Assembly: GCA_030645495.1 (NCBI GenBank)
Contig: JAUSLV010000018.1
Coordinates: forward strand, 558,001 to 622,000
Direction: 5' to 3'
DNA: 64,000 nucleotides
DNA from: Actinomycetota bacterium
GTDB taxonomy: Bacteria; Actinomycetota; Acidimicrobiia; Acidimicrobiales; Ilumatobacteraceae
The notes beneath the pieces were generated by a model that was given only the letters and a program-made list of their open reading frames with translations, was not told the origin of the DNA and searched no databases. Numbering within the stretch: the stretch's first letter is position 1; every line of letters begins with the position of its first letter. Below, one piece after another: positions 8,429 through 17,167 of this stretch. Both the position numbers and the translations under genes were made by a program.

Positions 8429-8463
8429 ACAGCACACTTCCCGCCTGGTGACATTGCTCCTGG
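8429..8463 (+). other. prophage-chromosome junction (candidate attR)
   Basis: The last phage gene stops at 8428, and from 8464 the sequence reads as conserved ComM protein (L-A-H-G-G-V-L-F-L-D-E). The 35 bases between must contain the crossover. CCTGG occurs twice here (8444-8448 and 8459-8463). Codons 8444-8458 read P-G-D-I-A, like the P-G-E/D-I motif expected just before L-A-H in ComM, but they are 5 bases out of frame with the rest. Confidence 0.55.
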
Positions 8464-9105
8464 CTGGCCCACGGTGGCGTGCTGTTCCTCGACGAGTTGG
8501 GCGAGTTCGCCCCGGCCGTGCTCGATGGCCTCCGTCAGCCGCTGGAGGAGGGTGTCATCCGCCTTGCTCGCGCTCGCGCCTCGGCCAGCCTGCCGGCCCG
8601 CTTCCTGCTCGTCGCCGCCACCAACCCGTGCCCGTGCGGCGGGGGTGCGCCAGGGGTCTGCGAGTGCGACGACGGCGCCCGCCTGCGCTATCTGCGGCGG
8701 CTGTCGGGGCCACTGCTCGATCGCTTCGACCTGCGCGTGGGTGTCGAGCGGCCCACGGTCGACGACCTGCTGGCCACCGGCGGCGGCGAGCCGACCGTGG
8801 TGGTGGCCCAGCGGGTTGCCGCGGCCCGACGCGCCAGCCTCGATCGCATCGGCATAATGCCCTCCGAGATCCCGCCGTCGCGGCTCGACGAGTTGGCCCC
8901 GCTCGATCCGGCCGCGCGTGTGCGCCTGCGCGAACACCTCGAGTCCGATCAGCTCACCGGCCGCGGCTACCACCGGGTGCGCAGGGTGGCGCGCACCTTG
9001 GCCGACCTCGATGGTGCAGCCGAGTTGGTGGCCGATGAGCACGTGGTGATGGCGATGCAGATGCGAGTGCGCTTGTCGGTGTCGTCGCGGGTGCGTGCGG
9101 CATGA
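8464..9105 (+). pseudogene. comM: comM, C-terminal part, cut off by the prophage
   Basis: Remnant of the Mg-chelatase-like AAA+ ATPase ComM/YifB, a hexameric helicase that promotes branch migration during natural transformation. What remains starts at the Walker B region (G-V-L-F-L-D-E-L), then the Cys-rich P-C-P-C-G-G..C-x-C element, the sensor region L-L-D-R-F-D-L-R and the C-terminal helical domain. The N-terminal Lon-like domain and Walker A are missing (full-length family members are about 500 residues; about 213 remain). An internal GTG at 8479 could start a fragment but would lack the nucleotide-binding loop. The stop overlaps dprA (ATGA), so the fragment shows the original comM-dprA operon. 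Confidence 0.85.
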
Positions 9106-10241
9106 GCCCCACCACCACCACCGATCTACCCGCCGAGGCGTACGTGGCCGCGCTCGCCGGGTTCCGCAACATGAACGTGCACCGCCTCAGCGCGTTGCTG
9201 CGCCATCATCCGCCCGAACAGGCTTGGGCGGTGGCGCTGGGCGAGGCGCCCACGCACGGATTGGTGGCGAGGGTGCTCTCCGACCCGTACGTGCGGGCCT
9301 CGTGGCGCACCTGCGCCGGCGAGCGCCCACCGGGCGAAGTGTGGGCGCGCTGCCACGAACTGGGCTTGCAGGTGCTGCCCTATGGCGCCCCGGGCTATCC
9401 CGCCTGCCTGCTCGACGATCCGCTGCCGCCACCGGTGCTGTTCGTGCGCGGCAACCTCGGCCTGCTCGCCGGCCGTCGGGTGGCGATCGTGGGCACGCGC
9501 AACGCCACGGCCGGCGGGCGCGAGGCGTCGCGGTCGATCGGGCTGGGGTTGGCGGCCGCTGGGGTGCACGTGGTGTCCGGGCTGGCCCGCGGCATCGACG
9601 GGTGTGCCCACCAGGGTGTGCTGGCCGCGGAAGGCGAGGGCCGCCCGATCGGTATCGTCGCCTCCGGGCTCGACGTGGTGTACCCCCGCGAACACCGCGA
9701 CCTGTGGCAGGCAACGGCCAACTGTGGCCTGCTGATCAGCGAGTCGCCACCGGGCACCGCGCCGGAAGCCCACCGGTTCCCGCTGCGCAACCGGATCGTT
9801 GCCGCGTTGTCCGAGGCGGTGGTGGTGGTCGAGTCGCGCGAGCGCGGTGGCTCGTTGCTCACGGCCGGCGATGCGGTCCACCGCGACATCACGGTGATGG
9901 CGGTGCCCGGCCCGGTGGGCAGGCGCGCCTCGGCCGGAGCCAATGCGCTGATCCTCGATGGCGCGGTGCCGGTCACCTGCGCCGACGACGTCCTCACCTT
10001 CTTGTCCTTCCAGCACGGCCATTCGGCGGTGCTGGCGGCCGATCTGCGGGCGCGGCCCAAGGGCGACGACCTCGCGGTGTACCGCGAGCTGCAGCGCGAC
10101 CCGCGCACCATCGACGGCGTCGCGTTGGTGCTGGGGCTCAGCCTGGTGGATGCTGCGATGCGGCTCGCCCGGCTGGAGGTCGCGGGGTGGGTGGCGCAGG
10201 CCGATGGGTGGTTCGAATGTGTGGGTTCACCGCTGAGATGA
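9102..10241 (+). CDS. dprA: DNA-processing protein DprA
   Basis: DprA/Smf loads RecA on incoming single-stranded DNA during transformation. The 379-residue product has an N-terminal helical region. A Rossmann-type core follows with [16 protein letters not shown]-x-A-H and E-R-G-G-S-L-L-T-A, then V-P-G-P and a C-terminal winged-helix tail (about 310-379). It overlaps the comM remnant by 4 bases and is followed by xerC and whiG. Because the prophage cuts comM upstream, DprA may have lost its normal promoter unless one lies in the phage right end or inside the comM remnant. Confidence 0.93.
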   Translation: MSPTTTTDLPAEAYVAALAGFRNMNVHRLSALLRHHPPEQAWAVALGEAPTHGLVARVLSDPYVRASWRTCAGERPPGEVWARCHELGLQVLPYGAPGYPACLLDDPLPPPVLFVRGNLGLLAGRRVAIVGTRNATAGGREASRSIGLGLAAAGVHVVSGLARGIDGCAHQGVLAAEGEGRPIGIVASGLDVVYPREHRDLWQATANCGLLISESPPGTAPEAHRFPLRNRIVAALSEAVVVVESRERGGSLLTAGDAVHRDITVMAVPGPVGRRASAGANALILDGAVPVTCADDVLTFLSFQHGHSAVLAADLRARPKGDDLAVYRELQRDPRTIDGVALVLGLSLVDAAMRLARLEVAGWVAQADGWFECVGSPLR

Positions 10242-10252
10242 GCTTCACGGAA

Positions 10253-10258
10253 TACCCT
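10253..10258 (+). promoter_or_regulatory. -10 element for xerC
   Basis: TACCCT lies 8 bases before the ATG at 10267, immediately after the dprA stop and with no Shine-Dalgarno sequence between. This suggests a leaderless xerC-whiG transcript. Confidence 0.5.
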
Positions 10259-10266
10259 GTCAGCAA

Positions 10267-11190
10267 ATGCCCACCACGCGTTCGTCTCCCGCGCCCATCG
10301 AGGCGCCGCACGAGGTGGGCCGCGCCTGGCGTCTCGACGACTTCCTCGCGTCGCTCACCGCCAGTGCGCAGCACACCGTCAGCGCGTACGGCAGCGACCT
10401 ACGCGACTTCGCTGCCTGGGCGCAGTCGGCTGGTGCGCACGATCCTGTGGCGGTCGATCGCCTCATGCTGCGCAGGTATGTGTCTTCGCTCACCACACGC
10501 GGGTTCGCCAAGCGCAGCGTCGCGCGCAAGGCGTCGGCGTTGCGTCGCTACTTCGGGTTCCTGCGTCGCGAAGGTGTGGTGGCGGTCGATCCCAGCCTGT
10601 CGTTGCGGGCGCCTGCGGGCGATGGGCGGCTGCCGCGTGTGCTCGATCACGACGATGTGTCGGCCTTGCTCGATTCGGCACCGGCCGCGAACGAACCGGA
10701 ATGGCGCCGACTGCGCGACGACGCCGTGCTCGAAACGCTGTATGCCAGCGGCATGCGGGTGGCCGAACTGTGCAGCCTCGATGTGGATTCGCTCGATCTC
10801 GCGGCGGGCGCTGCCACGGTGTGGGGCAAAGGTGCCAAAGAGCGGCGGGTGCCGCTGGGTAAACCCGCCGTCGTTGCGCTGCGCGCCTGGGTGGCAGTGC
10901 GCCACGAGGTGGTGGCGCCGGCGATCGGCCCGGCGTTGTTCGGCAACGAGCGGGGTGCCCGGCTCACGCCGCGCGACGTGCGTCGCATCATCGATCGCCG
11001 CTCACCGCGCCCCACCCACCCCCACGCGTTGCGGCACACGTTCGCCACGCACTTGCTGGATGGCGGGGCCGATCTGCGCGCGGTGCAAGAGCTGCTGGGC
11101 CACGCCAACGTGGCCACCACACAGCGTTATACGCATGTCAGCAACCACCGGTTGCGCGACGCCTACACAGAAGCGCACCCTCGAGCATGA
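10267..11190 (+). CDS. xerC: tyrosine recombinase XerC
   Basis: Site-specific recombinase that resolves chromosome dimers at dif with a XerD partner. The 307 residues comprise a SAM-like N-terminal domain (about 22-105) and a catalytic domain with the full set of active-site residues: Arg164 (S-G-M-R), Lys188, His253 and Arg256 (H-A-L-R-H), His279 (L-G-H-A) and Tyr288 (Q-R-Y). The context dprA-xerC-whiG-rpsB is the usual actinobacterial one, so this is the host enzyme and not the integrase of the neighbouring prophage. It overlaps whiG by ATGA. Confidence 0.92.
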   Translation: MPTTRSSPAPIEAPHEVGRAWRLDDFLASLTASAQHTVSAYGSDLRDFAAWAQSAGAHDPVAVDRLMLRRYVSSLTTRGFAKRSVARKASALRRYFGFLRREGVVAVDPSLSLRAPAGDGRLPRVLDHDDVSALLDSAPAANEPEWRRLRDDAVLETLYASGMRVAELCSLDVDSLDLAAGAATVWGKGAKERRVPLGKPAVVALRAWVAVRHEVVAPAIGPALFGNERGARLTPRDVRRIIDRRSPRPTHPHALRHTFATHLLDGGADLRAVQELLGHANVATTQRYTHVSNHRLRDAYTEAHPRA

Positions 11191-11939
11191 AGAGCGACCT
11201 GAACCTCGACCTGTGCTGGCAGCGCTGGTTCGACACACGCGACCCGGTGGCACGCGATCGCATCATCGTGCACTACTCGCCATTGGTGAAGTTCGTCGCC
11301 GGCCGCGTCGGCGCGGGCCTGCCCAACAGTGTCGACCCCGGCGACCTGGTGAGTGCCGGTGTGTTCGGGCTGATCGATGCCGTCGAGCGGTTCGACCCCG
11401 AGCGGGGCGTGAAGTTCGAGACCTTCGCCGTGCCGCGAATCCGCGGCGCGGTGTTCGACGGGTTGCGCTCGCTCGACTGGGTGCCGCGCTCGGTGCGCAG
11501 CCGTGCGCGCGAGGTAGAGGGCGCGTTCCAAGAGCTGGAGGGTCGGCTCGGCCGGGCACCTACCGATACCGAGTTGTCGAAGCACCTCAAGCTCACCGCG
11601 CCCGAGTTCCAGAAGTGGCTGGCCTCGATCGCCTCCACCACGGTTGGCCCACTCGACCGTGCGCTGGTGGCGGGTGCCGAGCCGCGAGCGCTCACCGGCG
11701 ACGTGCCCGACTCGCCGTCGGCGATGGTGGAGGAGCGCGAGGTGCGCCGGCTGGTGCGAGTCGAGCTGCGCAAGCTGCCCGAGCGCGAGAAGCTGGTGCT
11801 GTCGCTGTACTACGACGAGGGGCTCACGCTGGCCGAGATCGGCTCGGTGCTGGGCGTCACCGAGAGTCGCGTGTCGCAGATCCACACGAAGGCCGTGTTG
11901 CACCTGCGCGCCAGGCTCAGCGCCACCGGCGTCACCTGA
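11187..11939 (+). CDS. whiG: RNA polymerase sigma factor of the WhiG/FliA family
   Basis: A group 3 sigma-70-family factor of 250 residues. Region 2 (about 20-95) contains L-V-K-F-V-A-G-R-V and the [13 protein letters not shown] core-binding helix. Region 3 follows at about 105-165, and region 4 (about 185-245) has the helix-turn-helix [16 protein letters not shown]. WhiG directs sporulation genes in Streptomyces and FliA directs motility genes elsewhere. No flagellar gene lies in the window, so the regulon here is open. Its start overlaps the xerC stop. An anti-sigma factor such as RsiG is not in the window. Confidence 0.88.
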   Translation: MKSDLNLDLCWQRWFDTRDPVARDRIIVHYSPLVKFVAGRVGAGLPNSVDPGDLVSAGVFGLIDAVERFDPERGVKFETFAVPRIRGAVFDGLRSLDWVPRSVRSRAREVEGAFQELEGRLGRAPTDTELSKHLKLTAPEFQKWLASIASTTVGPLDRALVAGAEPRALTGDVPDSPSAMVEEREVRRLVRVELRKLPEREKLVLSLYYDEGLTLAEIGSVLGVTESRVSQIHTKAVLHLRARLSATGVT

Positions 11940-11970
11940 CCACACCACGCCGTTCGCCGGGGTGGCCCCG

Positions 11971-12468
11971 ATGATCGCCGCGCTCGCCCTCGTGGTGGCC
12001 ACGTTGGCCCCCGGCTGCCTGGCGCCACCGGTTCCAGGCCCCGTCACGCAACCGTTCCGGGCACCTGCCTGCACGTATTGCCCCGGCCACCGGGGCATCG
12101 AGTTCGGTGCCCTTGCGGGCACTCCCGTGAGGGCGGTGGTGGCCGGCACGGTCACGTTCGCCGGGAAGGTGGCCGGCACCACCTACGTCGTACTCGCCCA
12201 GGCCGACGGGCTGACCGCCACCTATGGGTTCCTCCAAGCGCCGGCGGTGCGCCGCGGGGCGGTGATCGCGGCCGGGCAGGAGGTGGGGCGCAGCACGCAG
12301 CGGGTGTACTTCGGGTGGCGTCAGGGCGACCTGCCGGTCGATCCCACACCGGTGTTGGGTCGCTGGCGCGGTCGCTCGCGGCTGGTGCCCACCGATGGCA
12401 GTCGCGGCCGCCCAGGCGGTGCGGGCACCGTGCGGTTGCAGTGCCCAAGCGGGTTGAGCGAGCCGTGA
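11971..12468 (+). CDS. secreted M23/LytM-like protein with degenerate catalytic residues
   Basis: A 165-residue exported protein. A signal peptide runs to about residue 18, the sequence C-T-Y-C-P-G-H-R-G-I-E follows, and then a LytM-type beta domain (A-G-T-P-V-R-A-V-V-A-G-T-V). M23 metallopeptidases need H-x3-D and H-x-H. Here the first motif is H-R-G-I-E (Glu for Asp), and where H-x-D-G-L-x-T-x-Y-x-H-L is expected the sequence is Q-A-D-G-L-T-A-T-Y-G-F-L, without either His. It is therefore probably not a peptidase but a regulator or binder of peptidoglycan, like other inactive LytM domains. ATG 11971 is chosen because it directly precedes the signal peptide. Confidence 0.7.
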   Translation: MIAALALVVATLAPGCLAPPVPGPVTQPFRAPACTYCPGHRGIEFGALAGTPVRAVVAGTVTFAGKVAGTTYVVLAQADGLTATYGFLQAPAVRRGAVIAAGQEVGRSTQRVYFGWRQGDLPVDPTPVLGRWRGRSRLVPTDGSRGRPGGAGTVRLQCPSGLSEP

Positions 12469-12594
12469 CACCGCCCGATAGCATCTTGCGACGGTGCCCA
12501 CACCAGGTGGGTCACAGCAACACGCACGCGCTCACCTGCGGTCGCCTCGGCGCCCGAGCGCGTGCACCACAACCGCAGGAGAGGAGCAATCACC
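12454..12594 (+). promoter_or_regulatory. rpsB promoter and structured leader
   Basis: TTGAGC (12454-12459) and TAGCAT (12479-12484), 19 bases apart, could be the promoter. The resulting leader of about 100 bases contains a perfect 10-bp hairpin, GCACGCGCTC (12524-12533) with GAGCGCGTGC (12556-12565), and ends with GGAGAGGAG before the ATG. Ribosomal protein S2 operons in other bacteria are autoregulated through leader RNA; whether this one is cannot be told from sequence alone. Confidence 0.45.
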
Positions 12595-13467
12595 ATGGCT
12601 GTCGTCACGATGCGCCAGATGTTGGAGGCCGGGGTTCACTTCGGTCACCAGACACGCCGTTGGAACCCGAAGATGAAGCGATTCATCTTCGGTGAGCGCA
12701 ACGGCATCTACATCATCGACCTCGACCAGACGATGCAGCGCGTCGAGGCCGCCTACAACTTCGTTCGCGACCTGTCCGCCAAGGGCGGCACGGTCCTCTT
12801 CATCGGTACCAAGAAGCAGGCGCAGGATCCCGTGCGCAGCTACTCCGAGAAGTGCAACATGCACTACATCAACGAGCGCTGGCTCGGTGGCATGCTCACC
12901 AACTTCGAGACGATCTCCAAGCGCGTCGGCAAGATGCAGGAATACGAGCGCATGCGCACGGCCGGCGAGTTCGAGGCGATGCCGAAGAAGGAAGCCCTGC
13001 TGCTCACCCGCGAGCTCGAGAAGCTGCAGAAGAACCTCGGCGGCATCCGCGGCATGAACAAGCGCCCCGACTGCATCTTCGTGCTCGACACCAAGAAAGA
13101 GCACATCGCCGTCACCGAGGCCAACAAGCTGAAGATCCCGGTGATCGCCGTCGTCGACACCAACGTCGACCCCGACGTGGTGCAGTTCCCGATCCCCGGT
13201 AACGACGATGCCATCCGCGCCAACGCGCTGATGTGCCACGTGATCGCCGAGGCCGTGCTCGAAGGCCGCTACATCGCCAACAAGCGCAACCCGCAGGCTG
13301 CCCCGGTCGCCAAGCGGTCGGCCGAGGACGAGGCTGCCTTCGCTGCGGCCCAGGCCGATGCCCGTCGTCAGGCTGCCGCTGCGCAGGCCGAGCGCGACGC
13401 TCGCGTCGCCTCCACCGCTGACACCGCAACCGACGCCGCTGACACCGAGACCCCCGCAGAGAGCTGA
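12595..13467 (+). CDS. rpsB: 30S ribosomal protein S2
   Basis: Small-subunit protein S2, 290 residues. It opens with the family signature [18 protein letters not shown] and carries the conserved W-L-G-G-M-L-T-N-F and R-P-D-C-I-F-V-L-D blocks, followed by P-V-I-A-V-V-D-T-N. The last 40 or so residues are an Ala/Asp/Thr-rich tail of low complexity, as in many actinobacterial S2 proteins. The ATG is chosen after the strong GGAGAGGAG site. The tsf gene follows after 5 bases, the standard rpsB-tsf pair. Confidence 0.97.
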   Translation: MAVVTMRQMLEAGVHFGHQTRRWNPKMKRFIFGERNGIYIIDLDQTMQRVEAAYNFVRDLSAKGGTVLFIGTKKQAQDPVRSYSEKCNMHYINERWLGGMLTNFETISKRVGKMQEYERMRTAGEFEAMPKKEALLLTRELEKLQKNLGGIRGMNKRPDCIFVLDTKKEHIAVTEANKLKIPVIAVVDTNVDPDVVQFPIPGNDDAIRANALMCHVIAEAVLEGRYIANKRNPQAAPVAKRSAEDEAAFAAAQADARRQAAAAQAERDARVASTADTATDAADTETPAES

Positions 13468-13472
13468 TCGAG

Positions 13473-14261
13473 ATGGCATTCACCGCGAAGGATGTACAGG
13501 CGCTGCGCCAGGCCACTGGCGCAGGCATGATGGACGCCAAGAAGGCCCTCGAGGCCAACGACGGCGACATGGAGGCTTCGAAGCAGTGGCTTCGTGAGAA
13601 GGGCCTCGCGGCCAGCGCCAAGCGCGACGACCGCGAGAACACCCAGGGCCTCGTGGCTCTGCTCATCGAGGGAAATGTGGGCGCGATCGTGAAGCTGAAG
13701 TCGGAAACCGACTTCGTCGCCTCCAGCGATCTGTTCAAGGCCGAGGCCGCCGAACTGGTGAAGCTGGTCGTCACCAAGAGCGAGGCCGCCGTGGCCGAGC
13801 GGGCCACGATCCTCGACGACCTGAAGATCACGCTGAAGGAGAAGATCGAACTCGGCGAGGTCATCCGCATCGAGGCTGCTGCGGGCAACGTGCTCGACAG
13901 CTACCTGCACCAGCAGGGCGGCCGCGGCGTCAACGCCGTGCTCGTCGAGATGTCGGGTGCCACGCAGGAACTGGCGCACGACATCGCCGTGCACATCGGG
14001 TTCGCCCGTCCGAAGTACCTCAGCCGCGAGGATGTCCCCGCCGACCTCGTCGCTCACGAGAAGGCCACCCTCGAAACGCTCAGCCGCAACGAGGGCAAGC
14101 CCGAAGCGGCACTGCCGAAGATCGTGGAGGGGCGCCTCAACGGATTCTTCAAGGATGTCGTGCTCGTCGAACAGGCCTACGCCAAGGACGACAAGCAGAC
14201 GATCAAGCAGCTCATCGGCTCGGCCTCGATCGTCAAGTACGCCCAAGTCGAGATCGGCTGA
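13473..14261 (+). CDS. tsf: translation elongation factor Ts
   Basis: Nucleotide exchange factor for EF-Tu. In the 262 residues one sees the N-terminal UBA-like domain ([19 protein letters not shown]) and the T-D-F-V-A motif (about residues 77-81) that inserts beside the EF-Tu nucleotide site. The core and the C-terminal L-V-E-Q-A-Y-A-K-D motif follow. It is co-transcribed with rpsB and 5 bases upstream of pyrH. Confidence 0.97.
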   Translation: MAFTAKDVQALRQATGAGMMDAKKALEANDGDMEASKQWLREKGLAASAKRDDRENTQGLVALLIEGNVGAIVKLKSETDFVASSDLFKAEAAELVKLVVTKSEAAVAERATILDDLKITLKEKIELGEVIRIEAAAGNVLDSYLHQQGGRGVNAVLVEMSGATQELAHDIAVHIGFARPKYLSREDVPADLVAHEKATLETLSRNEGKPEAALPKIVEGRLNGFFKDVVLVEQAYAKDDKQTIKQLIGSASIVKYAQVEIG

Positions 14262-14266
14262 TCGCC

Positions 14267-14992
14267 ATGGCCTCTCCCCGGTGGAAGCGAATCGTCTTCA
14301 AACCGTCGGGAGAGGCATTGGCCGGCCCTTCGGGGTACGGCCTCGACGGCGCCACGCTGGATGCCACCGCCCAGGAGATCATCGCCGTCCGGCAGATGGG
14401 CGTCGATGTCGTCGTCGTCGTCGGTGGCGGCAACTTCTGGCGTGGTCGGCAAGGCGCCATGACCGGGATGGATGCCACCCAAAGCGACCACATCGGCATG
14501 CTCGGCACCGTGATGAATGCTCTTGCGCTGCAAGATGCACTCGAGCGCGCGGGCCAGGTGACGCGCGTGCAGAGCGCCATCGAGATGCCTCGAATCGCCG
14601 AGCCGTACATCCGTCGGCGAGCGATGCGTCACCTCGAGAAGGGTCGCGTCGTGATCTTCGCGGCCGGTACCGGCAACCCGTTCTTCACCACCGATACCGC
14701 CGCCGCGCTGCGGGCCGCCGAGATCGATGCCGACGCGCTGCTGAAGGGCACCCACTCGGGCGTCGACGGCGTGTACGACGCCGATCCGCGTTTGGTGCCC
14801 ACCGCGACGAAGTACGAAGAGGTGAGCTACATCGAGGTGATGACCAAAGACCTCAAGGTGATGGATGCCACCGCGATCGCGTTCTGTCGCGACAACAAGA
14901 TCCCGATCGTGGTGTTCGACATGTCGTCGCCCGGCGCCCTGCAGGCCATCCTGCGCGGTGATCCCGTGGGCACCATCGTCCGCGACAAGTAG
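14267..14992 (+). CDS. pyrH: UMP kinase
   Basis: Phosphorylates UMP to UDP, the committed step toward UTP and CTP. The 241-residue amino-acid-kinase-fold protein has [13 protein letters not shown], the [11 protein letters not shown] substrate region, [11 protein letters not shown] and the D-G-V-Y-D-A-D-P nucleotide site. The usual K-L-S-G-E-A-L reads K-P-S-G-E-A-L here, a small departure. It sits in the conserved tsf-pyrH-frr order. Confidence 0.95.
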   Translation: MASPRWKRIVFKPSGEALAGPSGYGLDGATLDATAQEIIAVRQMGVDVVVVVGGGNFWRGRQGAMTGMDATQSDHIGMLGTVMNALALQDALERAGQVTRVQSAIEMPRIAEPYIRRRAMRHLEKGRVVIFAAGTGNPFFTTDTAAALRAAEIDADALLKGTHSGVDGVYDADPRLVPTATKYEEVSYIEVMTKDLKVMDATAIAFCRDNKIPIVVFDMSSPGALQAILRGDPVGTIVRDK

Positions 14993-15005
14993 CGCACGCC
15001 GGGTC

Positions 15006-15038
15006 GGTCGCCGGGTCGGTGGACGGGCCCCGGCGACC
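15006..15038 (+). terminator. hairpin between pyrH and frr
   Basis: A perfect 10-bp stem, GGTCGCCGGG with CCCGGCGACC, and a 13-base loop lie just after pyrH. There is no T-run, so it is either an intrinsic-like terminator of the GC-rich actinobacterial kind or an RNA processing or stability element. frr has its own promoter 33 bases further on. Confidence 0.4.
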
Positions 15039-15070
15039 CCCCATGCACGGCACACACGCTCCAGGCTCGG

Positions 15071-15076
15071 TACGCT
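15071..15076 (+). promoter_or_regulatory. -10 element for frr
   Basis: TACGCT is followed by 6 bases and the GTG start of frr, with no Shine-Dalgarno sequence. This implies a leaderless frr transcript separate from rpsB-tsf-pyrH. The identical hexamer and spacing occur before yajQ. Confidence 0.6.
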
Positions 15077-15082
15077 GGGGGA

Positions 15083-15640
15083 GTGACCGAAGAAACGATC
15101 CTCGACGCGCTCGAAAAGATGGACAAGGCCGTTGAGCACGTGCAGAGCCAGTTCACCACTGTGCGCACGGGCCGTGCCACGCCCTCGCTGGTGGAGAAGC
15201 TGCTCGTGGAGTACTACGGATCGCACGTTCCGCTGCAGCAGTTGGCCGGGTTCCAGGTTCCCGAGGCTCGTCAGCTGATCGTGAAGCCGCACGACCCGGC
15301 CACGATGGCGGCGATCGAGCGGGCCATTCGCGACAGCGACCTGGGCATGAACCCCAGCAACGACGGTGTCGTCATCCGCCTCAACTTCCCGGCGCTCACG
15401 GAAGAACGGCGCAAGGAGTACGTGAAGGTGGTCAAGCACATGGCCGAGGACGGCCGTATCGCCGTGCGCAACATCCGTCGCGATGCGCGCAAGCACCTGG
15501 AAGCCGCCGAGAAGGCCAGCGAGATCTCGGCCGACGAGCTCGAGCGCGCGGAGAAGGAATTGGAGAAAACCACGCACGACCACGTCGAGCTGATCGACAA
15601 GGCCTTCGGGCGCAAAGAGCAAGAGCTGCTGGAAGTCTGA
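15083..15640 (+). CDS. frr: ribosome recycling factor
   Basis: Splits post-termination ribosomes together with EF-G. At 185 residues it has the family length. It shows the V-R-T-G-R-A-T-P-S-L hinge, Y-Y-G-S-x-V-P-L-Q-Q-L-A, the domain II strands, and the long helix N-I-R-R-D-A-R-K-H. The GTG at 15083 gives the expected N-terminus and lies 6 bases after a TACGCT box. cdsA follows after 45 bases. Confidence 0.96.
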   Translation: MTEETILDALEKMDKAVEHVQSQFTTVRTGRATPSLVEKLLVEYYGSHVPLQQLAGFQVPEARQLIVKPHDPATMAAIERAIRDSDLGMNPSNDGVVIRLNFPALTEERRKEYVKVVKHMAEDGRIAVRNIRRDARKHLEAAEKASEISADELERAEKELEKTTHDHVELIDKAFGRKEQELLEV

Positions 15641-15685
15641 TCGGCCTGTTGGTCGAGCGGACGATGATCGAGGAGGCTGTATTCG

Positions 15686-17083
15686 ATGACTGACGATCCG
15701 TGGCGTCGGCGAGAAGAAGACGACGATTTCGGCCCGCCGCTGTTCGGTGACGGCAGCGAGGCGAAATCGTCCGGCCTTTCCTTCTCCGCCGCCGATCCGT
15801 TGCCTCACTGGACGGCGCCCGCGACTGGTGAGCTGCCGCGCGTGCTGCACTCCGACGCGAACGACACCACCGACGACGTCGACGTGTGGTCGTCGTTCTC
15901 CGGTGAGACGCCTGCGTGGAGCGATGAGCCAACGACTCCCGAGCGAACTCGCCGTCCTGCCAGCTTCGACGACCTCGACGCGATGTCGCCGCTGTTCGAC
16001 GAGCAGCCCACCGGCCTGTTCGACGACCCCGTGCCGTTCGAGGAGCCTGCTCCGCCGCGTCGCGAACCCGGCCGGATCCAGATCGGCACCGATCCCACCG
16101 ACGGTGCCATGGCCCGCCCGATCTCGCAGTCACGCCGGCCCCGCCCGGGCGAACCCGGCGCACGTGGCGCCCGCCCGCCGCGGCCGGCCGCCCCCGGTAT
16201 GGCCGCTCGCGGGCCGGCCCCGAAGGCCCCCGGCGGCACCAAGGCCCGCGACATGCCCACCGCCATCGCTGTCGGCCTGGTGCTGGCGGCGGTGTTCCTG
16301 GGTGCGCTGAAGACCAAGCCGTGGGCCGTCGGTGTGATCGTGGTGCTCGTGCTGGGCCTCGCCGCGGTCGAGTACTTCGACCGTGTGCGTGAGAAGGGTT
16401 ACCAGCCGGCGTTCATCCCCGGCATCATGGCCTGCGTCGCCGCACCCACCGCGGTGTATCACTACGGCGTCGGCGCGCTGCCGCTGGTGGCGTTCTTCGC
16501 GTTCGTCGCCTGCGCGATCACGTTCGTGGGCGCACCTGGCCTCGACTCCAACCCGATGCCGAACATGGCGATCACGTCACTGGGCATCACCTGGATCGGC
16601 CTGATGGGTTCGTTCGGTGCCGGCATCGTGTCGTTCTCCAACATCCCCGGTGCCCGCAACATCGGCACCGACACGCTGTGCCTGCTGGCTGTCGGCGTGG
16701 TCGCCAACGACGTTGGCGCACTGTTCGTCGGCAGCGCCGTGGGCCGCACGCCACTGCGCCCCTGGATCAGCCCCAACAAGAGCGTCGAGGGGTTCCTCGG
16801 CGGTGCGGTGGCCACCATCGGTGCGATGCTGCTGATCGGCATGGGCGGCTACAGCGACACGTGGTCGAGCACCGGCGACCTGCTGCTGCTGGGCCTCACG
16901 ATCGCGATCATGGCCCCGGTGGGCGATCTCACCGAGAGCATGTTCAAGCGCAACCTCGACGTGAAGGACTTCGGCTCGATCATCAAGGGCCACGGCGGTG
17001 TGCTCGACCGGTTCGACGGCTTCTTGTTCGTCATGCCGGCCGTGTACTTCCTGCTGACGTACCTCGAGCCCTGGGCCGCCTGA
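15686..17083 (+). CDS. cdsA: phosphatidate cytidylyltransferase with long cytoplasmic N-terminal extension
   Basis: Makes CDP-diacylglycerol from phosphatidic acid and CTP in the membrane. The C-terminal 280 residues hold 7-8 hydrophobic spans and the family signature S-M-F-K-R-N-L-D-V-K-D-F-G, then G-H-G-G-V-L-D-R-F-D. Before the first span lie about 185 residues rich in Asp, Glu, Pro and Arg (acidic first, then Pro/Arg/Gly-rich) that look disordered. Most CdsA proteins start near the first span. GAGGAGG precedes the ATG, so the extension appears to be real. Confidence 0.92.
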   Translation: MTDDPWRRREEDDDFGPPLFGDGSEAKSSGLSFSAADPLPHWTAPATGELPRVLHSDANDTTDDVDVWSSFSGETPAWSDEPTTPERTRRPASFDDLDAMSPLFDEQPTGLFDDPVPFEEPAPPRREPGRIQIGTDPTDGAMARPISQSRRPRPGEPGARGARPPRPAAPGMAARGPAPKAPGGTKARDMPTAIAVGLVLAAVFLGALKTKPWAVGVIVVLVLGLAAVEYFDRVREKGYQPAFIPGIMACVAAPTAVYHYGVGALPLVAFFAFVACAITFVGAPGLDSNPMPNMAITSLGITWIGLMGSFGAGIVSFSNIPGARNIGTDTLCLLAVGVVANDVGALFVGSAVGRTPLRPWISPNKSVEGFLGGAVATIGAMLLIGMGGYSDTWSSTGDLLLLGLTIAIMAPVGDLTESMFKRNLDVKDFGSIIKGHGGVLDRFDGFLFVMPAVYFLLTYLEPWAA

Positions 17084-17089
17084 ACCCTG

Positions 17090-17128
17090 GGCCGCGTGAG
17101 TTCTCGGCCGCGTGAGTTCTCGGCCGCG
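17090..17128 (+). repeat. 2.4 tandem copies of a 16-bp unit
   Basis: GGCCGCGTGAGTTCTC occurs at 17090-17105 and again at 17106-17121, followed by a partial GGCCGCG. It lies in the short gap between cdsA and dxr. The role is unknown; it may be a slippage product or part of the dxr promoter region. Confidence 0.6.
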
Positions 17129-17167
17129 GAGTAACGCGGGGCTGGCGCTGACAGACTCTGTGCCGTT

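Noticed and set aside
10267-11190. The tyrosine recombinase as the integrase of the neighbouring prophage
   Set aside because: It lies in the conserved dprA-xerC-whiG-rpsB order beyond the comM remnant and has XerC length and motifs. The phage integrase is expected at the other end of the prophage.
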